From: Costus lasius
Lineage: Eukaryota; Streptophyta; Magnoliopsida; Zingiberales; Costaceae
Reading direction: 5' to 3'
NCBI GenBank assembly: GCA_027563935.2
Contig: JANVAS020000231.1
Coordinates: 17,936,001-18,000,000 of the forward strand
Length of the DNA: 64,000 nucleotides
This document shows positions 1 to 10,637 of this stretch, in pieces (the stretch's first letter is position 1; the number at the start of each line of letters is the position of its first letter). The notes below the pieces were generated by a model. It was not told the origin of the DNA, did not search any database, and saw nothing but the letters and a program-made list of their open reading frames with translations. Made by a program: the position numbers and the translations under genes.

Positions 1-513
1 CCCTTAGACGGGTTAGTAGGGTTGAAGTCATCATCTAGTAAAGATCCAAATAGTCTGATCAGACCATCTGACAGCCTAGATGGGTCCAGCAGATGGCACC
101 TGTGCGCAAGCACGAGGTGGCTATAGGTCGACTGCAGACAGGCGTGTAGCGAGGTCTAGTTGAGACAACCTATGAACGCACATGAGTTAGGCCCGGGGTC
201 ACACCCGCTTGCCAGAACTCATGAAGGCTGTTCAGCCCTTGGCGCGTGCATGGTTGACCATTAGGTCGACTCAAGTCAGTTAGGACTTGGTGCATGCAAG
301 GGCATGGATCTAACTAGATATGATGAGTGGATCCCTATTAATGGACCGTTGTAAGGTTGTAGGGCACATAAGAAAATTAAAATTGATGCCAATGGGTTTT
401 CAAAAATTTTATTTTCTTATTATTGGATCACATGTTGATTGGATGCCATGATGCTTGTTTATTTAATCTTATGTGGGCTGCCTAATTTAATGTGTGCTGT
501 GCTGGGGCCTGCG
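1..513 (+). other. Element B untranslated leader, 5' portion
   Basis: Matches the leader downstream of the PBS in A, E, F and I and continues seamlessly at 9653 once A and one target-duplication copy are removed. It contains the leader inverted repeat CATGAGTT/AACTCATG (about 183-225). No protein gene is supported here. Confidence 0.9.
509..513. repeat. Target-site duplication of element A, left copy
   Basis: CTGCG immediately before the TG of A's 5' LTR; repeated at 9653-9657. The host sequence is B's leader, which elsewhere in the family reads through this point uninterrupted. Confidence 0.95.
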
Positions 514-2241
514 TGTTGGGGTATGCCCTTATGGCTAATGTTTGAGGCCTTGGGATTGTAATAGTATCATTGTATAAACTCTTAAGTTTATAAAGGCAAT
601 GGTTGTTATTCAGGTTGTTACCTTGTCTGCTGTAATAAGTATACTACTGAATAATGTCTCAAAGCTGTTCAGCTAGGCTGACATGCACTGATGTCCTTAG
701 TCGATATATCTTGGTGAACATGGGACAGCCTTGATATGGTTGAGACTAATATGTGTTCTAATCTTATAGGATGCTTCGAGCATGGAATAAGATGTAGACT
801 CATGGGTACATTGGATGTACTGGACAGACCCTACTAGGATATTCAATTGCTTGTCACAATGTGAATAATCCTTGTATGCTACAAGTGGCACATGTCCTTT
901 GACTTGAGATCACTTGTGTTTCTAAATGATGAATGTCATTGTTTTGAGGTAGTTCAATATCATTTGAAATATAATGGTTCTAGACTATCTTGGATAATGA
1001 TCATGAGTCAGGTTAGGACACTAGTGATAGACATAGGATTGCCGTCTCCTTGTTTAAGGAGTGTGATGTTCTAAAGGGGCCCCCTGAATGAGATGATTGA
1101 GAATAGTGTATGGCCATACCCAGGTGACTATGTTCATCTGATCTAATCATGCTCATCATATTGGAACTACAAGCTTGACAGGCTTGTCCAATCAGAACAT
1201 CCAGTGGCAAAGGAAACATGTATGCCTAGTGAGTTGATTCACACTTGTGCTGTGATTTGGGTGAAGTCTTGGAAGACTCTTTCCTCTATATCGGGAGACA
1301 GTGATGTGTTGCTAGATACCCCTCACTGATCGTGATAACGAAAGTTATCGTTACCGACATTTAAAGGAAACCCTCAGGGTCGCACAATTTGATGATATGG
1401 CTTACTTAAGTCAGATCGTGTGGACTGAATTGTTTAGGTTCAGTTTAAATGAGTATGAACTCTGATTGTAAGTGAGATCTGGTCTGATCATGTTTGATTG
1501 ATTAGGGCTTGAGATCGGTAAGCTTTGATCGAGAGAGATGATGCTAGATCGGTGAGATCAGGAGCATCAAGAGATCAACGGTTAGATCTTGAACCCTTTG
1601 GTTCGGAGTGAGATCTAGACCATGGTTTGGGCTGGTTTAATTTGGTTCTTGAACCAAATTGAAGTGGATTAAAGTGGTTTGAACCGGTTCACAAGGGTGA
1701 ACGCTTGGTTCAAGGCGTGTAGGCGTTTTTGTTCGGTTATGGACGCATGGCTTTATGTCTTCCATTTATGGAATGATATGAATGCCACTTCACCTTAACG
1801 CAAAACGCTTTCAACGCTCGCCTTCACTTTTCTCTACGTTCCTCTTTGGGTGTGAAAGACATTCGTACGAGAGGAAGGAAGAATACGCTAGCCAAGCTTA
1901 AGCTCTCATCATCCTCACGCGACAAGGACTCTTTGAAGTGCTTTGCTAGCACAAAGGACTCAAAGGAGCAACTATCTTCCTCGGTTGTGTGCGTCACCTT
2001 TGGAGAAGGAGCACTTGCACCTTTGCTTCCAAGGCATCGTCAAATCGATGGCATTGGTATGATCTTTTAGATCTATTCCACTTATCCAAGTTGATCATAT
2101 GCTCTTATAATTGCGATCCTATGAAGCCCTATCTTCCGCTTGCAAAAACTCTCTATGTGCGCCAATATTAGGGTTTCGGCCCCCCTCTTGAAAGGGGTTT
2201 TCTGCAAGTTTCGGCCCCCCCTCTCGAAAGGGGTATCTTCA
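514..2241 (+). repeat. 5' LTR of element A
   Basis: 1,728 bp, TG...CA. Near the start is the inverted repeat TATAAACTCTTAAGTTTATA (573-592), which supplies TATA-like boxes on both arms. In mid-LTR are conserved palindromes: ATGCTTCGAGCAT, a GGGGCCCC run near 1076, and GATAACgaaaGTTATC near 1334. The end carries two copies of a C-run/GAAAGGGG hairpin (about 2178-2194 and 2213-2233), where most other copies have one. Small reading frames on either strand are not supported as genes. Confidence 0.97.
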
Positions 2242-2243
2242 AT

Positions 2244-2255
2244 TGGTATCAGAGC
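2244..2255 (+). other. Primer-binding site of A (initiator Met tRNA)
   Basis: TGGTATCAGAGC, complementary to the 3' end of plant initiator Met tRNA, two bases after the LTR end. This is the usual PBS of plant copia elements. Confidence 0.95.
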
Positions 2256-3477
2256 TGCGGTTGTATGTAGAATCATATGATTGCTTGATGATTTGTGATC
2301 CTTGTTTGTGTTTGATTAGTAGATCTAGTAGGTAGCATCTTGCGCATCTAATGAAAAATACATGATGTATGTTTTTATTCCCTTGCGCATGTATGATGAA
2401 TTATGGCGCTTGTTGTAGTTGTTTTTCAAAGAAAAACCTTACATCTTGCGCGCCTATCACCATAGATCTAAGTGGCGCCTGCTATAATCCCTTAGACGGT
2501 TTAGTAGGGTTGAAGGCATCCTCTAGGGAAGATCCAACTAGTCTGATCAGACCATCTGACAGCCTAGATGGGTTGACCTGATAGCACCTGTGTGCAAGCA
2601 CGAGGTGGCTATAGGTTGACTGCATCAAGGGCGTGTAGCGAGGTCTGGTTGAGACGACTAATGAACACGCATGAGTTAGGCCCGGGGTCACACCCGCTTG
2701 CCAAAACTCATGAGGGTTGTTCAGCCCTTGTAGCATGCATGGTTGACCATAAGGTCAACTCGAGTCAGTTAGGACTTGGTGCATGCAAGGGCAGTGGATC
2801 TGACTAGCTGGATGAGTGGATCCCTATTAATGGACCGTTGTAAGGTAGTAGGGCTCATAAGAAAATTAAAATTGATGCCAATGGGGGTTTTCAAAATTTT
2901 ATTTTCTTTGTAAAGGATCACATGTTGATTGAATGATGCCATGATGCTTGTTTATTTATTCTTATGTGGGTTGCCCTTAATGTGTGCTGTGCTGGGGCCT
3001 GCGAGCCTGGTAAATTGTAAATTAATTTTTATCGTGATCTGCGAATCACTTTTTAATTAATTTATTGTATATTTGACCTGCGAGTCAAACTTGTCTAGAT
3101 AGATCAAAATGTATTTGATTAGACAAGAGCACAAAAGCACACATTAAAGAGGCGCATTCAGCTGGTGGGCGCACCTGAGCTGAACTTGGCGCAAGGGCCC
3201 TGGGATGGACCTGATGAGATAAAAGACCCATGAAAAGAAAGTGAAGACTTAAGTAAAATTAAGGTCTTACTTAGGCTATGGGCTTTTACCACATAAGATC
3301 AGCATGCTTTCTATTTATTGCTTTTATAATTACAATTGCATGAGTTTATCTTCTGCTATCACCATAGGACTTGCATGATAGGTATGAAGATAAAAGACCG
3401 TTAAAATCCAAACGCTAACATATCAAGCTCGTAAGCCTTCTGACGCGAAACCTCACTGTTCTGACTATCGTTGGAGC

Positions 3478-3924
3478 CGTGTTGTACCCACTCAGTGGGC
3501 ACGTCCATCTATCTTCAGACGGTGCGGGATTACACCTGCGTGTTACAGAGTAGGGATTTATCCCTTCTCGTTGCTCAGCATAGCACGTGGTGGTCCAGGG
3601 AGTAGGTCGGGTCAGCTTGACCATGTAGGCTACATATGTGGCGCATATGGTAGCACATGGAGGCAGCCATCTGTGGGATCAGAGACTGTGTTGTACCAAC
3701 TCAGTTGGCACAGTCTGCTGGATTGCCCAGATGAAGGGGAATCGCACGGGTTGGCGATTGGCTGCGACAGCCTACCAGAGATTAGTGCTTGTACTCTCTG
3801 TGCATCTTATCTCGCCTGAGCGGGACGCGGAGACCAAGTATGAAATCTGGATCCCATCTCACTAAAAGAGTTCTACTCTTTCGGGCTGTTTTGCTGGATT
3901 TTTCAGCCAGATAAAATAGTGAGA
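3478..3924 (+). promoter_or_regulatory. Structured RNA region in leader of A
   Basis: Hairpin 1 (3478-3503): outer stem CGTG/CACG, left bulge TTGTA, inner stem CCCAC/GTGGG, loop TCA. Hairpin 2 (3683-3716): outer stem AGACTGTG/CACAGTCT, the same TTGTA bulge, inner stem CCAAC/GTTGG, loop TCA. Hairpin 3 (3740-3759): AATCGC/GCGATT. Then a three-way junction (3857-3924) closed by TCTCACTA/TAGTGAGA, with arms AAAGAG/CTCTTT and GGCTG/CAGCC. All are preserved in the other copies, with base-pair-preserving changes. The role is inferred: packaging, dimerisation or translation control of the genomic RNA. Confidence 0.7.
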
Positions 3925-4018
3925 AAAGGAATCATTCTTAAGTCCTGGATTGATTCTAGACATTGATACTGACCTTGCTGTTCTTGCATTGTTGTAGATT
4001 CCTGCAGCAACGAACACC

Positions 4019-7000
4019 ATGAGCTTCAATGTGCGATCCCTACTGGAAAGGGAGAAGTTTGCTGGGCCAAACTTCTCAGACTGGTTCGGACACCTTAAGA
4101 TCGTTCTTAAGGCAGAGAGGAAACTGTATGTCCTCGAGACGGCTGTGCCGCCTCAACCCGCTGCGAACGCCGCAAGGGCGGTTCGTGATGCCTATGAAAA
4201 GCACGTCAATGATAGCATTGATGTCGCTTGCCTGATGCTAGCGTCTATGACGCCACCGCTGCAGCGTCAGCATGAGGATATGTCGGCTATAGAGATTATA
4301 GCGAACCTCAAGATGCTGTATGCTGCACAGGCGAGGATAGAACGCTATAATCTGACAAAGCTTTTCTTTCAGAGCAAACTGGCTGAAGGGAGCCCAGTGG
4401 GAGCTCACGTGCTCAAGATGATTGGGCACAAGGAGGCTCTGGAGAAACTGAGGCATACCATAAACCAGAAGCTTGCTGTGGATATTATTCTGCAGTCTCT
4501 CCCGCCTTCTTTCGATGCGTTCATTATTAACTTTAATATGAACAAAATCGATTGTACTCCGGCAGAGCTGCTGAATATGCTCTTGACTACTGAGGAAACT
4601 CTGAAGGGAAAGCCTTCAACCTCTGTCTTGATGGTTCCTTCGAGGAACAAGAAGAAGGGGAAGAAGGGCAAAGCCCCTGTCAAGAACTACAGTAAGGCTC
4701 TGAAACAGAAGGTAAAGCGGTCAAAGGACAACAGGTGTTTCCACTGTGGCCAGCTGGGTCACAGGAAAAAGGACTGTAAAGCGCTCCAAGGAGATAAGAG
4801 GGGAAGCATCGCTTCTGGCTCAGGTATTTATGTGACTGAGGTCATGTTATCTTCTTCTTCTATTTCATGGGTGTTGGACACTGCATGTGGAGTTCACATT
4901 TGTTCAAATGTACAGGAACTCAAGAGAAGAAGGCAGGTGGGACAGCATGAGGTAGACCTACGCGTTGGAAACGGGGCACGGGTTGCTGCTGTTGCTGTAG
5001 GAGACTATTTCATTTCTTTACCATCTGGCATTGTATTGGAATTAAACAATTGTTATTTTGTACCAAGTATCACCAAAAATATTATCTCTATTCCTGCTCT
5101 TGTCAGGAAAGGATTTGCCTTTGAATGCAATATTTCAAAGTGTGTTTTATCTTATGATAATATTGTTTATGGAACTGGTTCAATTAACAATGGGTTATTC
5201 ATGTTGGACATGGAAAATTCTATACAAAACATTGATAATAAGAAAGCCAAGTATGCTGATGACAGCACCTTGTTATGGCATAGTCGTTTAAGCCATATTA
5301 ACAAGAAGCGCATTAAGCGGTTGCATGATCATGGACTGCTGGGATCTTTCTCCTATGAGGAGATTGATACATGCAAAGCTTGTTTGATGGGTAAAATGAC
5401 GAAGTCACCTTTTCCTCACAAAGGTCAAAGGGCTTCAGGTTTACTTGACCTTATACACAGTGTTGTGTGTGGACCATTTAGTAAACATGCCAGAGGTGGC
5501 TATCAGTACTTCATTACCTTTACTGATGATTTCAGTAAGTATGGTTATGTCTATCTCATGAGACATAAGAGTGAATCTTTTGACAAGTTCAAAGAGTTCA
5601 AAAATGAAGTATAGAATCAGCTAGGGCGAAATATCAAGGCACTTCGTTCTGATCGAGGTGGAGAATACTTGAGTCATGCGTTTACTGACTATCTAAAAGA
5701 GTGTGGGATTATCTCACAGCTCACTCCGCCAGGAACACCGCAATGGAATGGTGTGTCCGAGAGGAGAAATAGAACGTTACTTGATATGGTTCGTTCTATG
5801 ATGAGTCAGGCTACTCTTCCATATTCCTTTTGGGGATTTGCACTGGAAACAGCTGCAAAGGTACTAAACCGAATGCCATCCAAGGCAGTTTCAAAGACGC
5901 CATATGAATTATGGTATGGGAAACAGCCGAGCTTGACATTTATCAGGATCTGGGGTTGCGAGGCTTATGTCAAAAAGCTCGCCTCTGGGAAACTAGAGAG
6001 CAGATCTGACAAATGTGTCTTTGTCGGTTACCCTAAGGAAACTAAGGGTTATTATTTCTACGATCCCAAAGAGAACAAAGTATTTGTTGCTCGGACGGCC
6101 ATATTTCTTGAGAAGGAGTTTCTTCTGCAAGAGGCCAGTGGGAGAGAAATAAAGCTGGATGAGAATCCAGAGGAAGGACAAAGTAGTCAAGCACAGTTGG
6201 ATGTGCATGAGCCAGTGGATCAGGTTATTGAACAACCTGAGGCTCAGATATCACGGGAACCGCGTAGATCGGGAAGGATCCGTCGACAGCCTGAGCGCTA
6301 TGACGGAGTCTATATCATTGATAATGATGAACCCCTTACTTATGCGGATGCGGTCAGTGGACCGGAGTCAGCTAGATGGCTTGAAGCTATGCGAGCCGAG
6401 ATGGACTCCATGTCAGATAACCAAGTCTGGGATTTGGTTGATCCGCCTCCGGGAGTAATCCCTATAGGCTGTAAATGGATCTTCAAGAAGAAGATTGACA
6501 TGGATGGTAACGTGGTTACCTATAAAGGCAGGCTAGTTGCGAAAGGTTTCAAACAAATCTACGGGATAGATTATGATGAAACTTTCTCACCTGTAGCCAT
6601 GTTTAAGTCTATTCGGATTCTTTTCGCGATAGCGGCATATTACGATTATGAGATCTGGCAGATGGATGTGAAGACAGCTTTCCTTAATGGAAAACTGGAT
6701 GAGGATGTGTATATAACACAACCTGAAGGTTTCACTAATCCATCAGATCGTCATAAAATATGCAAGCTAAAGAAGTCCATTTATGGACTGAAACAAGCAT
6801 CAAGGAGCTGGAATATTCGTTTTGATGAATCAATCTCTGAGTTTGGTTTCATCAAGAACGAGGACGACCCGTGTGTATATAAGAGGTTTAGTGGGAGCGT
6901 GATTACTTTCCTAGTCCTCTACGTCAATGATATCTTAATCATTGGAAACGATATTCCTGAACTGCATGCTGTTAAAGCATGGTTAGGAAAATGTTTCCAG

Positions 7001-7903
7001 ATGAAAGATCTAGGAGAAGCAGCCTATGTATTAGGTGTGAAGATCTACAGGGTTAGATCTAAGAGGCTTCTCGGGCTGTGCCAGAGTACTTACATCGATA
7101 AAGTTCTGGAGAGATATCATTTAGAGAATTCTAAAAGAGGATATCTTCCAGTCAGACATGGTCTGAATCTTTCGAAGAGTCAGTGTCCACAAACACAGAC
7201 TGAGAAAGATGAAATGGACAATACGCCTTATGATTCGGCTATTGGGTCCATTATGTATGCGATGTTGTGTACTCGCCCAGACGTCGCTTACGGGTTAAGC
7301 GTGACCAGTCGGTTCCAAAGTAATCTAGGTATGGCACACTGGATTGCGGTCAAGAACATTTTAAAATATCTGCGGAGGACCAAAGATATGTTCTTGATTT
7401 ATGGTGGTCAGGAAGAACTCAGTATAGAGGGATATACTGACGCTTCATTCCAGTCGGACCAGGATGATTTCCGATCTCAATCAGGCTATGTTTTTAGGTT
7501 GAATGGTGGAGCAGTGGTGTGGAAGAGTTTCAAACAGTCAACTGTTGCTGATTCCACAACAGAAGCCGAGTATGTTGCAGCCTCGGAAGCATCCAAGGAG
7601 GCAGTATGGATTCGTAAGTTCGTGAGAGAACTTGGTGTTGTTCCTTCGAGTGTCGATCCTTTGGTTATCTTCTGTGATAACACTGGAGCCATCGCACAAG
7701 CAAAGGAACCACGGTCGCACCAGAAGTCCAAGCACATACAGAGACGGTTTCACTTGATCCGGAAGATCATAGATCATGGCGAGATCAAAATATGCAAGGT
7801 TCATACAGATGACAATCTGGCAGACCCGCTTACCAAGCCTCTGGCGCAGCAGAAGCATGAGAAGCACTGTAATAATATGGGTTTGAGGTTTCTCAACCAT
7901 TAG
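4019..7903 (+). pseudogene. gag-pol: gag-pol polyprotein of A, one stop and two active-site losses
   Basis: Single gag-pol frame of 1,294 residues if the internal stop is ignored. Order: UBN2-type gag in the N-terminal part; CCHC knuckle about residues 240-253; protease with DTACG at Asp287 (most copia proteases have DTG); integrase zinc domain about 420-460; DDE core with positions 482, 545 and 581 (35 residues between the last two); reverse transcriptase with the catalytic box at 968-971; RNase H with acidic residues at 1141, 1182 and 1220. The frame is broken by TAG at 5612-5614, where sister copies have CAG. The first integrase Asp is Val (codon 5462-5464), and the RT box reads YVND rather than YVDD (codon 6926-6928, GAT to AAT). 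The start ATG is shared with C, E, F and I. As it stands it can make only a truncated gag-protease-partial integrase. Confidence 0.95.
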
Positions 7904-7912
7904 ATTAAGTGC

Positions 7913-7922
7913 AAGTGGGAGA
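7913..7922 (+). other. Polypurine tract of A
   Basis: AAGTGGGAGA one base before the 3' LTR; primes plus-strand DNA synthesis. Identical in all copies seen here. Confidence 0.92.
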
Positions 7923-7923
7923 T

Positions 7924-9652
7924 TGTTGGGGTATGCCCTTATGGCTAATGTTTGAGGCCTTGGGATTGTAATAGTATCATTGTATAAACTCTTAAGTTTA
8001 TAAAGGCAATGGTTGTTATTCAGGTTGTTACCTTGTCTGCTGTAATAAGTATACTACTGAATAATGTCTCAAAGCTGTTCAGCTAGACTGACATGCACTG
8101 ATGTCCTTAGTCGATATATCTTGGTGAACATGGGACAGCCTTGATATGGTTGAGACTAATATGTGTTCTAATCTTATAGGATGCTTCGAGCATGGAATAA
8201 GATGTAGACTCATGGGTACATTGGATGTACTGGACAGACCCTACTAGGATATTCAATTGCTTGTCACAATGTGAATAATCCTTGTATGCTACAAGTGGCA
8301 CATGTCCTTTGACTTGAGATCACTTGTGTTTCTAAATGATGAATGTCATTGTTTTGAGGTAGTTCAATATCATTTGAAATATAATGGTTCTAGAGTATCT
8401 TGGATAATGATCATGAGTCAGGTTAGGACACTAGTGATAGACATAGGATTGCCGTCTCCTTGTTTAAGGAGTGTGATGTTCTAAAGGGGCCCCCTGAATG
8501 AGATGATTGAGAATAGTGTATGGCCATACCCAGGTGACTATGTTCATCTGATCTATTCATGCTCATCATATTGGAACTACAAGCTTGACAGGCTTGTCCA
8601 ATCAGAACATCCAGTGGCAAAGGAAACATGTATGCCTAGTGAGTTGATTCACACTTGTGCTGTGATTTGGGTGAAGTCTTGGAAGACTCTTTCCTCTATA
8701 TCGGGAGACAGTGATGTGTTGCTAGATACCCCTCACTGATCGTGATAACGAAAGTTATCGTTACCGACATTTAAAGGAAACCCTCAGGGTCGCACAATTT
8801 GATGATATGGCTTACTTAAGTCAGATCGTGTGGACTGAATTGTTTAGGTTCAGTTTAAATGAGTATGAACTCTGATTGTAAGTGAGATCAGGTCTGATCA
8901 TGTTTGATTGATTAGGGCTTGAGATCGGTAAGCTTCGATCGAGAGAGATGATGCTAGATCGGTGAGATCAGGAGCATCAAGAGATCAACGGTTAGATCTT
9001 GAACCCTTTGGTTCGGAGTGAGATCTAGACCATGGTTTGGGCTGGTTTAATTTGGTTCTTGAACCAAATTGAAGTGGATTAAAGTGGTTTGAACCGGTTC
9101 ACAAGGGTGAACGCTTGGTTCAAGGCGTGTAGGCATTTTTGTTCGGTTATGGACGCATGGCTTTATGTCTTCCATTTATGGAATGATATGAATGCCACTT
9201 CACCTTAACGCAAAACGCTTTCAACGCTCGCCTTCACTTTTCTCTATGTTCCTCTTTGGGTGTGAAAGACATTCGTATGAGAGGAAGGAAGAATACGCTA
9301 GCCAAGCTTAAGCTCTAATCATCCTCACGCGACAAGGACTCTTTGAAGTGCTTTGCTAGCACAAAGGACTCAAAGGAGCAAGCTATCTTCCTCGGTTGTG
9401 TGCGTCACCTTTGGAGAAGGAGCACTTGCACCTTTGCTTCCAAGGCATCGTCAAATCGATGGAATTGGTATGATCTTTTAGATCTATTCCACTTATCCAA
9501 GTTGATCATATGCTCTTATAATTGCGATCCTATGAAGCCCTATCTTCCGCTTACAAAAACTCTCTATGTGCGCCAATATTAGGGTTTCGGCCCCCCTCTT
9601 GAAAGGGGTTTTCTGCAAGTTTCGGCCCCCCCTCTCGAAAGGGGTATCTTCA
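7924..9652 (+). repeat. 3' LTR of element A
   Basis: 1,729 bp, nearly identical to 514-2241. Differences are scattered single substitutions (for example near 8389, 8557 and 8890) plus a one-base indel near 9381. It carries the same duplicated terminal hairpin (about 9588-9644). Confidence 0.97.
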
Positions 9653-9657
9653 CTGCG
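9653..9657. repeat. Target-site duplication of element A, right copy
   Basis: CTGCG directly after the CA of A's 3' LTR, matching 509-513. Confidence 0.95.
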
Positions 9658-9810
9658 AGCCTGGAATTAAATTGTAAATTAATTTTATTGTGATCTGCGC
9701 ATCACATGTTATTTAATTTATAAAGTGTAATTGACCTGCGAGTCAATCTTGTCTAGATAGATTAAATTGTAATTTAATCAGACAAGAGCACAGAGCACAC
9801 ATGGCAGAGG

Positions 9811-9876
9811 CGCATGCAGCTTGAGGCTTAACCAGGTGGGAGGTCCAGGGTTCGACTCTGGGACAGGCGCATTTAC
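9811..9876 (+). repeat. tRNA/SINE-like segment in leader of B
   Basis: A roughly 60-bp stretch present in B, E, F and I but absent from A and C, and flanked by GCGCAT on both sides. It contains GGTTCGA inside a CCAGG...CTGG stem, as in a tRNA T-arm or SINE B box. It could be an inserted tRNA-derived fragment, or old leader sequence deleted from A and C between the GCGCAT repeats. Too short and without an acceptor stem to be a tRNA gene. Confidence 0.5.
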
Positions 9877-10198
9877 CTGGTGGGCGCACCTGAGCTGCAG
9901 TGGGCGCTCGGGCCCTGGGTTGGGCCAGATGAGAAGGCAAAAGACCCATGAAGAGCTCAAGTGAAGACTTAAGTTAAATTAAGGTCCTACTTAGGTTTAA
10001 TGGGCTTTTACCGCATAAGATCAGCATGCTTTCTACTTATTGTTTATATAATTAGAACTGCATGATTTAATCTTCTGCTATCGCCATAGGTTATGCATGA
10101 TAGTTAAGAAGATAAAAGACCGTTAAAATCCAACGCTAAAATATCAAGCACGTAAGCCTTCTGACGCGAAACCTCACTGTTCTGACTATCGTTGGGGC

Positions 10199-10637
10199 CG
10201 TGTTGTACCCACTCAGTGGGCACGCCCATCTATCTTCAGACGGTGTGTGATTACACCTGCGTGTTACAGAGAAGGGATTTATCGCTTCTCGTTGCTCAGC
10301 ATAGCACGTGGTGGTCCAGGGAGTAGGTCAGGTCAGCTTAACCATGTCATACTGAGCATATGTGAGCTATTTGGAGGCTGCCATCTGTGGGATCAGAGAC
10401 TGTGTTGTACCAACTCAGTTGGCACAGTCTGCTGGATTGCCCAGATGAAGGGGAATCGCACGGGTTGGCGATTGGCAGGCATTGCCTACCAGAAATTAGT
10501 GCTTGTACTCTCTGTGCATCTTATCTCGCCTCAGCGGGACGCGGAGACCAAGTATGAAATCTGGATCCCATCTCACTAAAAGAGCGTTACTCTTTCGGAC
10601 TGTTTAATGGATTTTTCAGTCAGATAAAATAGTGAGA
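10199..10637 (+). promoter_or_regulatory. Structured RNA region in leader of B
   Basis: Same architecture as in A. Twin hairpins at 10199-10224 and 10397-10430. Three-way junction at 10571-10637 with the closing stem TCTCACTA/TAGTGAGA unchanged. One arm is GACTG/CAGTC here instead of GGCTG/CAGCC in A: a G-C pair replaced by an A-T pair, so pairing is kept. Confidence 0.7.

Larger units (their letters stand above)
2242..4018 (+). other. Untranslated leader of A
   Basis: About 1.78 kb between LTR and gag, with no credible gene. It contains the CATGAGTT/AACTCATG inverted repeat (about 2664-2713) and, near its 3' end, a cluster of RNA hairpins (see 3478-3924). A possible branch point TACTGAC (3967-3973) is followed by a pyrimidine-rich stretch ending in AG (3996-3997), 22 bases before the gag ATG, which looks like a 3' splice acceptor. 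A and C lack the tRNA-like segment found in the leaders of B, E, F and I. Confidence 0.85.
514..9652 (+). mobile_element. Complete Ty1/copia retrotransposon A
   Basis: Full-length element with two LTRs (514-2241 and 7924-9652), PBS 2244-2255, leader, gag-pol 4019-7903, PPT 7913-7922, and a CTGCG target duplication on both sides. The LTRs start TG and end CA. I noted about a dozen differences between the two LTRs, so the insertion is recent. It is inserted in the leader of element B in the same orientation. Gag-pol carries one in-frame stop and two altered catalytic residues, so this copy is not autonomous. LTR length, the TGTTGGGGTATGCCC start and the PPT resemble the Angela/BARE group of plant copia elements as I recall them; the lineage is inferred. 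Confidence 0.97.

Noticed and set aside
697..891. Short antisense open frame of about 64 codons recurring in every copia LTR
   Set aside because: It recurs because the LTRs are homologous. It has no domain, and changes between copies include amino-acid and start changes; more likely chance openness.
9840..9875. A tRNA gene in the leader of B (GGTTCGA stem-loop)
   Set aside because: Only a T-arm-like half is visible; no acceptor stem, D-arm or anticodon arm.
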